DNA of 64,000 nt from Paenibacillus radicis (ex Gao et al. 2016) (GTDB lineage: Bacteria; Bacillota; Bacilli; Paenibacillales; Paenibacillaceae), in contig NZ_BMHY01000018.1 of the NCBI RefSeq assembly GCF_014641555.1, positions 25,218-89,217 on the forward strand, in the 5' to 3' direction. A program made the translations under genes and the position numbers. The notes under the pieces were generated by a model. That model ran no database searches, was not told the origin of the DNA, and saw only the letters and a program-made list of their open reading frames with translations. Each line of letters opens with the position of its first letter. Position 1 is the stretch's first letter. This document shows positions 52,141 to 61,594 of this stretch, piece after piece.

Positions 52141-53013
52141 ATGACTCAGAATACGAATAATGGCGGCGCACCGTCTTTTTGGAGCCGTTCCTATCAGTTT
52201 GGCAAGGGATCGAATGAAATCAAGCTGGAGCTTGGGAAACGGACTTTAGTAATGGGCATTCTTAACGCCACTCCCGACTCCTTCTCGGATGGCGGCCGCC
52301 ATCATACGGTGGAGGCGGCTGTCGCCCACGCAACTGCGATGGTGGCGGAAGGAGCGGACTTGATCGACATCGGAGCGGAGTCCACGCGGCCAGGCTTTAT
52401 GCCGATTACCGCTGAGGAAGAGCTGGAGCGGCTGCTGCCCGTCATTCGGGCGGTGCGTGAGGCACTTCCGCATATTCCATTATCCGTCGATACCTATAAA
52501 GCGGAGACGGCAAAGCATGCTTTGGAAGCAGGCGCTCATATTCTCAATGATATATGGGGATTGAAATATGATCCGCTGATGGCTGCCGTCGCGGCTGAAT
52601 ATGACTGTCCGGTTATTCTTACTCATAATCGTCCGGAAGCGGAATACGGCGATTTTCTAGCCGATGTGCTGTCCGATCTGCGGACAAGCGCAGATATTGC
52701 TAGGCAAGCCGGCGTCCGCGAGTCCAATATTTGGCTCGATCCGGGTATTGGGTTTGCCAAAAGTTATGAGCAGAACTTGCAATTGCTCGGAAAGCTGAGG
52801 GAGGTCTATGGGCTTGGTTATCCCGTCCTGCTAGGCACCTCTAGAAAACGGGTCATCCGCCAGACGCTTGATCTGCCGGTATCGGAACTGGACGAAGGAA
52901 CGGCGGCAACGACGGCGCTCGGCATCGCTCAAGGGTGTCAGATCGTACGTGTCCATGATGTCCGAACCAATGCCCGTACTGCAAAAATGGCTGATGCCAT
53001 CGTATATCGATGA
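52141..53013 (+). CDS. folP: Dihydropteroate synthase
   Basis: 290 residues. TIM-barrel enzyme joining p-aminobenzoate and the pterin pyrophosphate, the sulfonamide target. Motifs: MGILNATPDSFSDGG, DLIDIGAESTRPG, SVDTYKAE, ILNDIWGLKYD, DPGIGFAKSYEQN, GTSRKRVI and RVHDV. A lead of about 37 residues precedes the first motif. GAAGGAAAGGA lies upstream at a long distance. folB follows after 31 bases. Confidence 0.97.
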   Translation: MTQNTNNGGAPSFWSRSYQFGKGSNEIKLELGKRTLVMGILNATPDSFSDGGRHHTVEAAVAHATAMVAEGADLIDIGAESTRPGFMPITAEEELERLLPVIRAVREALPHIPLSVDTYKAETAKHALEAGAHILNDIWGLKYDPLMAAVAAEYDCPVILTHNRPEAEYGDFLADVLSDLRTSADIARQAGVRESNIWLDPGIGFAKSYEQNLQLLGKLREVYGLGYPVLLGTSRKRVIRQTLDLPVSELDEGTAATTALGIAQGCQIVRVHDVRTNARTAKMADAIVYR

Positions 53014-53044
53014 TTGTACATACTTGAAAGGGAGTCGAATTCGC

Positions 53045-53431
53045 ATGGATAAAATGACGTTACAAGGAATGCAATTTTTTGGCTATCATGGTGTTTTTCC
53101 CGAAGAAAATCGACTCGGACAAAAATTCGGTGTCGATCTGGAGCTGAAGATCGATCTGGAGCAGGCGGCACAAACGGATGAGTTATCGCAATCCGTTGAC
53201 TACTCTCAGCTGCATGCTCTAACGAAGGAAGTTGTAGAGGGCACGCCGTATAAATTGATCGAAGCTTTAGCCGGCGGCATTGCAACGCGGGTTTTAGAAG
53301 CTTATACTATGATAAATGAACTGACGGTTCGCGTAACGAAGCCTAATCCGCCGTTTGAGATCCATTTCGAGGGCGTGACGGTCGAGTTGCGCAGAAAGCG
53401 GGATGCTCATGGCCGAATTGTTCCCGTCTGA
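53045..53431 (+). CDS. folB: Dihydroneopterin aldolase
   Basis: 128 residues. FolB: MDKMTLQGMQFFGYHGVFPEENRLGQKFGVDLEL with the catalytic Tyr/Glu region, then VDYSQLHALTKEVVEGTPYKLIEALAGGIA and a KPNPPFEIHFEGVTVEL-like end. AAGGGAG lies about 10 bases before ATG 53045. folK overlaps its last 29 bases. Confidence 0.95.
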   Translation: MDKMTLQGMQFFGYHGVFPEENRLGQKFGVDLELKIDLEQAAQTDELSQSVDYSQLHALTKEVVEGTPYKLIEALAGGIATRVLEAYTMINELTVRVTKPNPPFEIHFEGVTVELRRKRDAHGRIVPV

Positions 53432-53963
53432 TTCAGAGCGTTCTGCGGCGTATATTGCGCTGGGCTCCAACATGGGAGACCGGGAGCAGTTGCTGCAGCA
53501 GGCCGTTGTCTGTCTGAACGAACGGCCTGACATTGATGTGCTGCGGTTGTCCGCGCTTTATGAGACTGATCCTGTCGGTTATACGGATCAGCCCGCTTTT
53601 CTCAACATGGTTATTGCCGTACAAACGACGCTTAAGCCCCTTGAACTGCTGCGTGTGCAGCAGGATGTGGAGCGGCTGCTTGGCCGCGTACGCGACATTA
53701 GATGGGGGCCGCGCACCATAGACCTTGATCTGCTGCTGTATGAAGACATTGCGATGGACGATGAGGAGCTGACGCTCCCACATCCCCGTATGATGGAACG
53801 CGCATTCGTGCTTGTTCCGCTAAGCGATGTTATTGCGGGCGAGAATCCATTGCGGAATCACGTTGCGGCAGCTGCAGCAGCGGCGCTTCAGGATGGAAAG
53901 GAAGGCATTGCCCAATGGAAAACGATCAACTGGCTCAGCGTGTCCGGGCTTTCCGGAAGCTGA
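53403..53963 (+). CDS. folK: HPPK, hydroxymethyldihydropterin pyrophosphokinase
   Basis: 186 residues. Transfers pyrophosphate from ATP to the pterin. Motifs: AYIALGSNMGDREQLL, VGYTDQPAFLNMV and RDIRWGPRTIDLDLLLYEDI, then LPHPRMMERAFVLVPL. It may start at ATG 53403 or 53409; both lie within folB, so translation is probably coupled. The last 49 bases overlap the next gene. Confidence 0.95.
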   Translation: MLMAELFPSDSERSAAYIALGSNMGDREQLLQQAVVCLNERPDIDVLRLSALYETDPVGYTDQPAFLNMVIAVQTTLKPLELLRVQQDVERLLGRVRDIRWGPRTIDLDLLLYEDIAMDDEELTLPHPRMMERAFVLVPLSDVIAGENPLRNHVAAAAAAALQDGKEGIAQWKTINWLSVSGLSGS

Positions 53964-54124
53964 AAGGATACACCCAGCAGGAACTTGCCAAGCAGCTTGG
54001 CGTCTCGGTAGCGGTACTAGGATCTTTGGAACGAGGCACTCGAAGGGCAGACACGAAGCTGTTGAACAGCATTGCAAGTACGCTTGGCGTCACTTACGAA
54101 GAATTAACGGATGCGAAGCAATAG
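53915..54124 (+). CDS. Small XRE-family DNA-binding protein, YazB-like
   Basis: 69 residues, almost entirely one helix-turn-helix domain: RVRAFRKLKGYTQQELAKQLGVSVAVLGSLERG, then a terminal LGVTYEELTDA helix. It starts inside folK in another frame with no strong Shine-Dalgarno, so reinitiation is likely. B. subtilis has the similar small gene yazB at exactly this place between folK and the dus gene. The target is unknown. Confidence 0.88.
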   Translation: MENDQLAQRVRAFRKLKGYTQQELAKQLGVSVAVLGSLERGTRRADTKLLNSIASTLGVTYEELTDAKQ

Positions 54125-54183
54125 CAGACGCTGGCGCGAAGCATTGTTACAAATAGAAAGGTTAAGGAGGAGTTAGAAGCGGA

Positions 54184-55206
54184 ATGCTGAAAATCGGTGA
54201 CATCGAGATGAAGAACAGAGTCGTGTTGGCGCCGATGGCAGGCATGTGCAATCCCGCTTTCCGACTCATTGCAAAGGAATTCGGCACAGGTTTGGTCTGT
54301 GCAGAGATGGTGAGCGACAAAGCCATTTTGCATGGCAACAAAAGAACGATGGAAATGCTGTTCGTTGATGAGCGGGAGAAACCGCTCAGCCTGCAAATTG
54401 TCGGGGGCGACCGCGAGTCGCTGGTCGAAGCGGCGAAAGTTGTCGATCAGCAGACGAATGCCGATATTATCGACATCAACATGGGGTGTCCGGTACCGAA
54501 GGTGACCAATTGCGAAGCAGGTGCACGTTGGCTGCTGGACCCGAATAAGATCTATGAAATGGTATCAGCCGTAGTTGGAGCGGTGAGCAAACCGGTAACG
54601 GTAAAAATGCGGATCGGCTGGGATGATGAGCATATCTTCGCGATAGACAACGCCAAAGCGGTTGAAAGCGCGGGCGGCAGTGCCGTTAGCGTGCATGGGC
54701 GCACGCGTGAGCAGCAGTATACGGGCAAGGCCAACTGGGATATTATAAGGGATGTTAAGCAAGCGGTATCGATTCCCGTTATCGGCAATGGCGACGTATT
54801 CTCGCCGGAAGACGCCAAACGGCTTCTGGAGCATACCGGCTGCGACGGCGTTATGATCGGACGGGGCGCGCTTGGAAATCCATGGATGCTGTATCGGACG
54901 ATTCAATATTTGGCGTCCGGTGAGCGGATGGCAGATCCGTTGCCGCGTGAGAAGATGGATGTAGCTTTGCTCCATCTTGACCGGCTTGCGGCGTTGAAGG
55001 GTGAAGCGGCAGCGGTTCGCGAAATGCGCAAGCATCTGGCATGGTATCTCAAAGGACTTCCTGGCGCAGCCCGCGTGAAGGATGTCATTATGGAAGAAAC
55101 GGGACGCGAAGGCGTCGTGGAAATATTGGAGAAATATATTGCATCTCTGGATGCGGATGCGCTGGCGGAAGCGGCTGACCAAGCAAACTCACAGGCCGTT
55201 CATTAA
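54184..55206 (+). CDS. dusB: tRNA-dihydrouridine synthase DusB
   Basis: 340 residues. FMN-dependent reductase of tRNA uridines. Motifs: VLAPMAGMCNPAFRLIAKEFG, DINMGCPVPKVTNCEAGA with the catalytic Cys, VKMRIGWDDEH, AVSVHGRTREQQYTGKANW, IGNGDVFSPEDA and VMIGRGALGNPW. AAGGAGG precedes the ATG by about 12 bases. It follows the fol genes as in B. subtilis (yacF). Confidence 0.95.
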   Translation: MLKIGDIEMKNRVVLAPMAGMCNPAFRLIAKEFGTGLVCAEMVSDKAILHGNKRTMEMLFVDEREKPLSLQIVGGDRESLVEAAKVVDQQTNADIIDINMGCPVPKVTNCEAGARWLLDPNKIYEMVSAVVGAVSKPVTVKMRIGWDDEHIFAIDNAKAVESAGGSAVSVHGRTREQQYTGKANWDIIRDVKQAVSIPVIGNGDVFSPEDAKRLLEHTGCDGVMIGRGALGNPWMLYRTIQYLASGERMADPLPREKMDVALLHLDRLAALKGEAAAVREMRKHLAWYLKGLPGAARVKDVIMEETGREGVVEILEKYIASLDADALAEAADQANSQAVH

Positions 55207-55212
55207 TACCGT

Positions 55213-55252
55213 AAGCGGATAATCCGGCTGCATTCGCCAGATGTCCGCTTTT
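55213..55252 (+). terminator. Terminator after dusB
   Basis: AAGCGGA pairs with TCCGCTT, with an inner GGC/GCC contact in the loop, then TTT. A short, moderate terminator. Confidence 0.55.
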
Positions 55253-55326
55253 CGCATTTTCTCTCTTTGTCCTGTCAGGGTGGAGATCCATCGAATAAAG
55301 CGGTTACAGGCAGCAATTCCCTTTGA

Positions 55327-55356
55327 TTGACATTCGGGGTGTCTTTGAAATATAAT
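55327..55356 (+). promoter_or_regulatory. Sigma-A promoter before greA
   Basis: TTGACA (55327-55332) and TATAAT (55351-55356), both perfect, with an 18-bp spacer. The leader before greA would be about 125 bases; no known regulatory RNA is recognised in it. Confidence 0.8.
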
Positions 55357-55487
55357 CTTGCAATATACATCAATGATGCAGTCGCAGCGCTTGCCGAAGG
55401 CATGACGGCTGGGGAACGTAATATATTAAATACCAGTGAATTCATACACCGTATGAAAATTTGTCACACGACAGGAGAATCGGAAAG

Positions 55488-55964
55488 ATGAGCGATAAGG
55501 AAATCATTCTGACTCAGGACGGATTGAGAAAGCTTGAAGAAGAACTGGAAAACCTGAAGTCGGTTAAACGTCGTGAAGTTGCAGAGCGGATTAAGATTGC
55601 GATTGGGTACGGCGATATTAGTGAAAACTCCGAATATGAAGATGCGAAGAACGAGCAGGCCTTCATTGAAGGTCGCGTTATTACTCTTGAAAAAATGCTG
55701 CGCAATGCGCGGATTATCAATAATGATGATATCAATACCGAAACGGTGAGCATCGGTGCGACGGTAACGGTTGAAGACCTGGAATATGGCGATACGATGG
55801 AGTATGCGATAGTAGGATCTGCAGAATCCGATCCGCTTCAGAACAAAATCTCGAACGAAAGCCCGGTCGGTAAAGCGATTTTGGGTAAAAAAAGAGGAAC
55901 TGTTGTTGACGTCAGCGTACCTGCCGGCATCATTCAATATAAAATTGTAGATATCAAAAAATAA
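55488..55964 (+). CDS. greA: Transcription elongation factor GreA
   Basis: 158 residues. It rescues backtracked RNA polymerase by stimulating transcript cleavage. The N-terminal coiled coil contains the conserved IGYGDISENSEYEDAKNEQAFIEGRI-like tip with acidic residues, and the C-terminal FKBP-like domain ends SPVGKAILGKKRGTVVDVSVP. AGGAG lies about 11 bases before ATG 55488. greA lies between dusB and lysS here. Confidence 0.97.
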   Translation: MSDKEIILTQDGLRKLEEELENLKSVKRREVAERIKIAIGYGDISENSEYEDAKNEQAFIEGRVITLEKMLRNARIINNDDINTETVSIGATVTVEDLEYGDTMEYAIVGSAESDPLQNKISNESPVGKAILGKKRGTVVDVSVPAGIIQYKIVDIKK

Positions 55965-55986
55965 GGTTTGCACTGTGTTATTTCAG

Positions 55987-56011
55987 AAAGCTTCCTTAGC
56001 GGAAGCTTTTT
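55987..56011 (+). terminator. Terminator between greA and lysS
   Basis: AAGCTTCC pairs with GGAAGCTT around TTAGC, then T run. It lies only 25 bases before lysS, so partial read-through is likely unless lysS has its own promoter. Confidence 0.75.
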
Positions 56012-56035
56012 GAACGTTTCGGCGGTGTCGAGGAG

Positions 56036-57562
56036 ATGACTGAATTGAACGAAGAAAATAACGGTGTAGTAGAGGAACAGGAGCTTAGCGAGCTGCTGCA
56101 AATTCGCAGAGACAAGCTGGACGAGCTTCGCGGTCTGGGCGTCGATCCATTCGGCGGTAAATTTGAACGTACGCATGCAGCGAAGGATATTGTGTCTGCA
56201 TATGAAGCTTTCAGCAAGGAAGAGCTGGAGGAGAAGGCGGTCACGGTTAGCATTGCGGGACGCATTATGCAGAAGCGCGGTATGGGGAAGGCGGCATTCG
56301 CCCACATCCAGGATCTTAGCGGCAAAATTCAAATTTATGTGCGTAAGGATAGCGTAGAAGCGAACAAATATGCGGCATTCGAGCTGCTGGACATCGGCGA
56401 TATTGTTGGTGTTCATGGCGTCGTATTCAAGACGAATACCGGTGAGGTTTCCGTAAAGGCGAAGGAAGTCGACGTGTTAACCAAGTCGCTGCTTCCGCTG
56501 CCGGACAAGTATCACGGACTGAAAGATGTAGAGCTGCGCTACCGCCAGCGTTATGTCGATCTGATCATGAACCCGGATGTTCAACAGACGTTCATCTCCC
56601 GTTCCCGCATTATTCAATCGATGCGCCGTTACTTGGATTCGCTCGGTTATCTGGAGGTTGAAACACCGACGCTGCATTCTATTGCAGGCGGCGCGGCTGC
56701 TCGTCCGTTCGAGACGCATCACAATGCACTCGATATGCAGCTCTATATGCGGATCGCGATTGAGCTGCACTTGAAACGTCTAATTGTAGGCGGCCTGGAG
56801 AAAGTATACGAGATCGGCCGTGTATACCGGAATGAAGGCATCTCGACACGCCATAATCCGGAATTTACGATGATCGAGCTGTACGAGGCTTATGCCGATT
56901 ATAAGGATATTATGGCTTTGACCGAGAATCTGATTGCGCATATTGCGCAAGAAGTGTTCGGTACAACCAAAATTACGTATCAGGGACAAGAGATCGACCT
57001 GACGCCGCAATGGCGCCGTGTATCGATGGTTGACCTGGTTAAAGAAACGACGGGTGTTGACTTCGGCGTACAAATGAGCGACGAAGAAGCACATGCTCTG
57101 GCTAAGGAACATAAAGTGCCGGTTGAACCGCACATGTCGTTTGGCCACATTCTCAATGCCTTCTTCGAGCAGTTCTGCGAGCATACGCTTATTCAGCCGA
57201 CATTCGTGACGGGTCACCCGGTTGCGATCTCGCCGCTGGCGAAGAAGAATGGTGAAGATCCGCGCTTCACAGACCGCTTCGAGCTGTTCATCGTGGCGCG
57301 CGAGCATGCCAATGCGTTCACGGAGCTGAACGATCCGATTGATCAGCGCCAACGCTTTGAATCTCAGCTCGTTGAACGCGAGCATGGCAATGACGAAGCG
57401 CATGAAATGGATGATGATTTCATCCGTGCGCTGGAATACGGCATGCCGCCTACCGGCGGTCTGGGTATCGGCATCGACCGTCTGGTTATGCTGCTTACTG
57501 ATGCTCCATCGATTCGCGATGTACTGCTGTTCCCGCATATGCGCGATCGCGGCGGCGAATAA
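56036..57562 (+). CDS. lysS: Lysyl-tRNA synthetase, class II
   Basis: 508 residues. N-terminal OB-fold anticodon domain (VSIAGRIMQKRGMGKAAFAHIQDLSGKIQIYVRKD) and a class II catalytic core: motif 1 region FETHHNALDMQLYMRIAIELHLKRL, motif 2 GRVYRNEGISTRHNPEFTMIE, motif 3 GLGIGIDRLVMLL. The ATG at 56036 sits directly against GAGGAG; a TTG at 56045 has better spacing (9 bases), so the true N-terminus could be three residues shorter. It closes the mfd-lysS synteny block. Confidence 0.97.
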   Translation: MTELNEENNGVVEEQELSELLQIRRDKLDELRGLGVDPFGGKFERTHAAKDIVSAYEAFSKEELEEKAVTVSIAGRIMQKRGMGKAAFAHIQDLSGKIQIYVRKDSVEANKYAAFELLDIGDIVGVHGVVFKTNTGEVSVKAKEVDVLTKSLLPLPDKYHGLKDVELRYRQRYVDLIMNPDVQQTFISRSRIIQSMRRYLDSLGYLEVETPTLHSIAGGAAARPFETHHNALDMQLYMRIAIELHLKRLIVGGLEKVYEIGRVYRNEGISTRHNPEFTMIELYEAYADYKDIMALTENLIAHIAQEVFGTTKITYQGQEIDLTPQWRRVSMVDLVKETTGVDFGVQMSDEEAHALAKEHKVPVEPHMSFGHILNAFFEQFCEHTLIQPTFVTGHPVAISPLAKKNGEDPRFTDRFELFIVAREHANAFTELNDPIDQRQRFESQLVEREHGNDEAHEMDDDFIRALEYGMPPTGGLGIGIDRLVMLLTDAPSIRDVLLFPHMRDRGGE

Positions 57563-57575
57563 TATACTCCATCAT

Positions 57576-57608
57576 ACCGCTTGGGAAACAATCCCAAGCG
57601 GTTTTTTT
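57576..57608 (+). terminator. Terminator after lysS
   Basis: ACCGCTTGGGA pairs with TCCCAAGCGGT around AACAA, followed by seven T. Strong. Confidence 0.92.
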
Positions 57609-57724
57609 GTGGGCAGTCATTGACCGTCGATAGCTTTTCCTTTAAAGTTGAAATGTATTTTTAGGAAAAAATAGGCTAAATTGCTGTTGATAAAATAAAA
57701 AATGTAGAGGTGAGAGGCCCGAGT

Positions 57725-60700
57725 ATGCGGAATTCTGGCTTGTATAAACTGATTATTGCTATCCTTTTCGTTTTTATGGCAATTCCTTTGAGTATTGGAC
57801 ATGCAGCTGAAAACGGGGAGCATCCCAATTTATTGTTGAACCCTGGATTCGAAGAGACAGAATCGGGAGTTCCTCTATCGTGGACGCAGGATGTATGGGT
57901 TCCGGGAAGTGAGGTTACCCGGTTTACGGTAGATACGTCGAATACGCATTCGGGCGGAACTGCTGCAGTCATTGAGAACACGCAGCCGAACCATGCCAAA
58001 TGGGTTCAGAAGGTGAAGGTGGACGCCAATACCTACTACCGGATTAACGGTTGGGTAAATGTAGCCGGAGCGGACGAGAACGCCACGGGTGCAAATTTGT
58101 TGATCATTGGAGTTGGCGGTGAATTCCCGCAGATTCATAATACGGCTGGCGAGTGGAAGCCTATCGAATTCTACGGCAAGACGAGCAAAGGCCAGAAAGA
58201 GATTCAGTTAGCAGCAAGCCTAGGCGGCTACGGCAGCTTGAACACCGGCCGGGCATGGTTTGACGATCTATCTATAACGAAGATCGACAAACTGCCAGCG
58301 GGCGTAACGGCAATCTCTTTCACGCCTAGCGATGTCAGCGGCGGCGATGCAGCGAAGGCGGATAGTCCGCCGAAGGTATCCGCTTTTCCTGTACTTGCGA
58401 TCTCTACATTGATCGTTATGCTTTTCGTTTATTTATATACCCGGACCTTCAGGCAGCGGCTTCCGCTGGAACAGGCCGGCGCCAGTAAATCTTCGCAGGT
58501 TCTGGCATGGCTGCTAATCGCGCTAGGGTTCCGTATTGTCATTGCTGTCGGCTATACGGGTTATGAGTCGGATTTGCGAACTTTCATCTTCTGGGGAAAT
58601 GCTGCGTACACCAAAGGCATTACCGGCTTTTATCAAGAGGGGATGTTTGCCGACTATCCGCCTGGGTATATCTATGTGCTTTATGTGCTGGGGATGCTGC
58701 AGCAACTGCTCGGACTGGATGGCGCTTCGAAGGGAGCTTATCTGCTGTATAAGCTTCCGGCGATTATTGCCGACTTAGCTGCAGGATGGGTAATCTATAA
58801 AGCGGCTGGTAAAAAGCTTGGCGAAACGGCTGCATTTGGACTTGCGATGCTCTATCTGTGGAATCCGGCCATCTGGGTAGACTCTGCTGCATGGGGCCAG
58901 GTGGACTCCATCTTTACCTTGTTCTTGCTGCTTGCCATTCAAGCTGTAGTCGGCAATAAGCTGGAACGCGGCGCGCTGTGGTTTGCGATCGCCGTTCTGG
59001 TAAAACCGCAGGCGCTGATTTTTACGCCGGTTATTCTGCTGGCCATCGCTCACAAGCGTGAGTGGAAGCGGACTGCAATAAGTGCCGTATACGGATTGGC
59101 GATATTCGTGGCGCTGGCCATTCCTTTTTTCTGGAGCAATGGCGGGATTGCAGGACTAATCAACCTTTATAAGACAACGCTGGCGTCATATCCGTACGCT
59201 ACGCTTAATGTATTCAATCTTTATGCACTTACCGGGGGCAATTGGACGGATCTCGATCATACCTTCTTGTTCATCCCGTACAGTACTTGGGGCATAATCG
59301 CCATTCTGCTGGCGGTAGCGTTGTCCGTGTTCTTGTCCGTTAATGCGAAAGATAAATCCGATTTATCGAAGTCGTATTATATCGGCATGATTCTAATAGC
59401 GGTGATGTTCCTTTTGGGTACCAAAATGCATGAACGTTACTTGTTCCCTGCGATTCTGCTAGGCGTATTTGCATATATCGAAGCAAAGGACAGGCGGATT
59501 CTGCACATTTTGCTCGGTTACAGTATCACCTTCTTTATTAACGTCGGCTATGTATTGGCATTCAGCAAGTTTACAACGAATGTCCCAACCGACGGCATTG
59601 TTATTGTAACTTCAATCGCCAATCTTGGACTGCTTCTCTACATGCTGTATGTGGGGTACGATATTTATATCCGCGGGCGTGTGCAGTCTGTGCCGAGTCT
59701 CGCGGAGGATGAACAAGCCCGCAATGACGAGAAGCTGTTGTCAGAGCTCGTTAACGTACAGCGGTCTGATAAAAAAGACGCATCGTCGGCGAGATTGAAG
59801 AAAAAAGATTGGATCGCGATGCTCGCGATCACGCTTATCTACGCAGTGGTGGCGCTGTCCAACCTTGGCTCCACGCAAACGTTAGGCTCGGGCTGGACGC
59901 CGGCCAAGTCGGGGCAAAGCTTCTATGTAGACCTTGGGGAAGCCCGGCAGCTAGAACGGATGAACAGCTTCGGCGGTTATGGCGAAGGCAAGTATAAGCT
60001 GGAGTTCAGCAATACGCCGGACGCTTGGAGCAATCCAGTCGACTTGGAGCAAAAGGGCGGAGATGATCTGAAGTGGGCGATCCATCCGCTTGATATTACC
60101 GCGCGTTATGTTAAGGTGACGACGAATCAGACCGGATACTCGATGCAAGAGATGGCTTTCTACGCCAAGGGCAGCGATGAACCGGTTGCGATCAGCCAAG
60201 TTGTTGAAGAGGAGAAGGTGGAGGGGAAAAGCTCCGCCGTTCGCTTATTCGATGAACAGTCGGCTGCTGCATACAAGGCAAGCTACAAGAACGGCAGTTA
60301 TTTCGACGAAATCTATCACGCTCGAACTGCGCTTGAGCATATCGAAGGCGTTAGAGCTTATGAGAATACACATCCGCCTTTAGGCAAAATCATTATTGCG
60401 CTTGGCATCAAATTGTTTGGCCTCAGCCCGTTTGGCTGGCGTATTATGGGCACCCTATTCGGTATTGCGATGGTGCCGGTCCTCTACCTTTTCGCGCTCA
60501 GGCTGTTTAAGCGGACGGGCTATGCCGCAGCGGCGGCGGGCCTGCTTGCAGCGGAATTCATGCATTTTACGCAGACGCGAATTGCAACGATTGACGTGTA
60601 CGGTGTTTTCTTCATCATGCTGATGTTCTACTTCATGCATAAGTATTACTCGCTGAACTTCTATAGCACACCGCTGCGCAAGACGCTTGTACCGCTGTTT

Positions 60701-61561
60701 TGGGCGGGGCTGTTGTTCGGTATTGGCGTTGCGTCCAAATGGATCGTTATTTATGGCGGGGCTGGCCTGGCGGTTATGCTCGCATTGTCGCTATTTGATC
60801 GCTATCGTCAATATGGGGCTGCCAAGCGGATTCTTGCTGCTGGCAAGGTCAAGGCAGCTGAAGAGGATACGTACCGGAAAATTGTACGGCTATTTCCGCG
60901 AAATACGGTCATCACCTTAGCGGTATGCCTGATTTTCTACGTTGCCATTCCAGCCGTTATTTACGGGCTGTCCTACATTCCAGTTCTGGACGTAGCCGGG
61001 GATGAATACACAGCGGAAAGATTGGTAGACTATCAGAAAAATATGTATCATTACCACAGTGAGCTTGTCGCTACGCATCCTTATTCCTCGCAGTGGTGGG
61101 AATGGCCGTTCATGAAGCGTCCGGTCTGGTATTACAGCGGCAGTGATTTGGCTAATCCAAGTCATGTCTCGACCATATCCGCGTTTGGTAATCCGCTGAT
61201 TTGGTGGACGGGAATATTCGCGTTACTTGGCACGTTGTACTTTAGCATCAAACGGAAGGACAAGCGGGTGTACATCATCTGGATTGCATACTTGTCGCAA
61301 TACTTGCCTTGGATGCTCGTTCCGCGCTTGACGTTTATCTACCATTATTTTGCGATGGTGCCTTTTATGATTTTAGCTATTATTTATATGTTCAAGCTTT
61401 ATGAGGAGAAGCATCCTGATCGGCAATGGCTGCGCTGGTTATATGTCGCTGTGGCTGCCGTACTGTTCCTTCTGTACTATCCGGTGCTGTCTGGCATGGA
61501 AGTGGCCAGAGCTTATGCGGGGGTCATTCGAATCTTTGATTCTTGGGTGTTTTACGGTTAG
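57725..61561 (+). CDS. Large membrane protein with two GT-C glycosyltransferase halves (PMT-like C-terminus)
   Basis: 1278 residues. A signal peptide (cleavage near GHAA, residue 28) is followed by: a CBM4/9-like carbohydrate-binding domain, about 32-195 (NLLLNPGFEE start); a membrane helix (about 220-240); a first multi-span GT-C domain, about 257-650, with loop YESDLRTFIFWGN and WGQVDSIFTLFLLLAI; a linker; a discoidin (F5/8C)-like domain, about 705-820; and a second multi-span domain like protein O-mannosyltransferases, with FDEIYHART (about 860) and THPPLGKI (about 885). It probably moves sugars from polyprenyl carriers to surface acceptors. GAGGTGAGAGG precedes ATG 57725. Confidence 0.85.
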   Translation: MRNSGLYKLIIAILFVFMAIPLSIGHAAENGEHPNLLLNPGFEETESGVPLSWTQDVWVPGSEVTRFTVDTSNTHSGGTAAVIENTQPNHAKWVQKVKVDANTYYRINGWVNVAGADENATGANLLIIGVGGEFPQIHNTAGEWKPIEFYGKTSKGQKEIQLAASLGGYGSLNTGRAWFDDLSITKIDKLPAGVTAISFTPSDVSGGDAAKADSPPKVSAFPVLAISTLIVMLFVYLYTRTFRQRLPLEQAGASKSSQVLAWLLIALGFRIVIAVGYTGYESDLRTFIFWGNAAYTKGITGFYQEGMFADYPPGYIYVLYVLGMLQQLLGLDGASKGAYLLYKLPAIIADLAAGWVIYKAAGKKLGETAAFGLAMLYLWNPAIWVDSAAWGQVDSIFTLFLLLAIQAVVGNKLERGALWFAIAVLVKPQALIFTPVILLAIAHKREWKRTAISAVYGLAIFVALAIPFFWSNGGIAGLINLYKTTLASYPYATLNVFNLYALTGGNWTDLDHTFLFIPYSTWGIIAILLAVALSVFLSVNAKDKSDLSKSYYIGMILIAVMFLLGTKMHERYLFPAILLGVFAYIEAKDRRILHILLGYSITFFINVGYVLAFSKFTTNVPTDGIVIVTSIANLGLLLYMLYVGYDIYIRGRVQSVPSLAEDEQARNDEKLLSELVNVQRSDKKDASSARLKKKDWIAMLAITLIYAVVALSNLGSTQTLGSGWTPAKSGQSFYVDLGEARQLERMNSFGGYGEGKYKLEFSNTPDAWSNPVDLEQKGGDDLKWAIHPLDITARYVKVTTNQTGYSMQEMAFYAKGSDEPVAISQVVEEEKVEGKSSAVRLFDEQSAAAYKASYKNGSYFDEIYHARTALEHIEGVRAYENTHPPLGKIIIALGIKLFGLSPFGWRIMGTLFGIAMVPVLYLFALRLFKRTGYAAAAAGLLAAEFMHFTQTRIATIDVYGVFFIMLMFYFMHKYYSLNFYSTPLRKTLVPLFWAGLLFGIGVASKWIVIYGGAGLAVMLALSLFDRYRQYGAAKRILAAGKVKAAEEDTYRKIVRLFPRNTVITLAVCLIFYVAIPAVIYGLSYIPVLDVAGDEYTAERLVDYQKNMYHYHSELVATHPYSSQWWEWPFMKRPVWYYSGSDLANPSHVSTISAFGNPLIWWTGIFALLGTLYFSIKRKDKRVYIIWIAYLSQYLPWMLVPRLTFIYHYFAMVPFMILAIIYMFKLYEEKHPDRQWLRWLYVAVAAVLFLLYYPVLSGMEVARAYAGVIRIFDSWVFYG

Positions 61562-61594
61562 ACGGTTCGGGAATTTATGATAGGAGGGATACGG

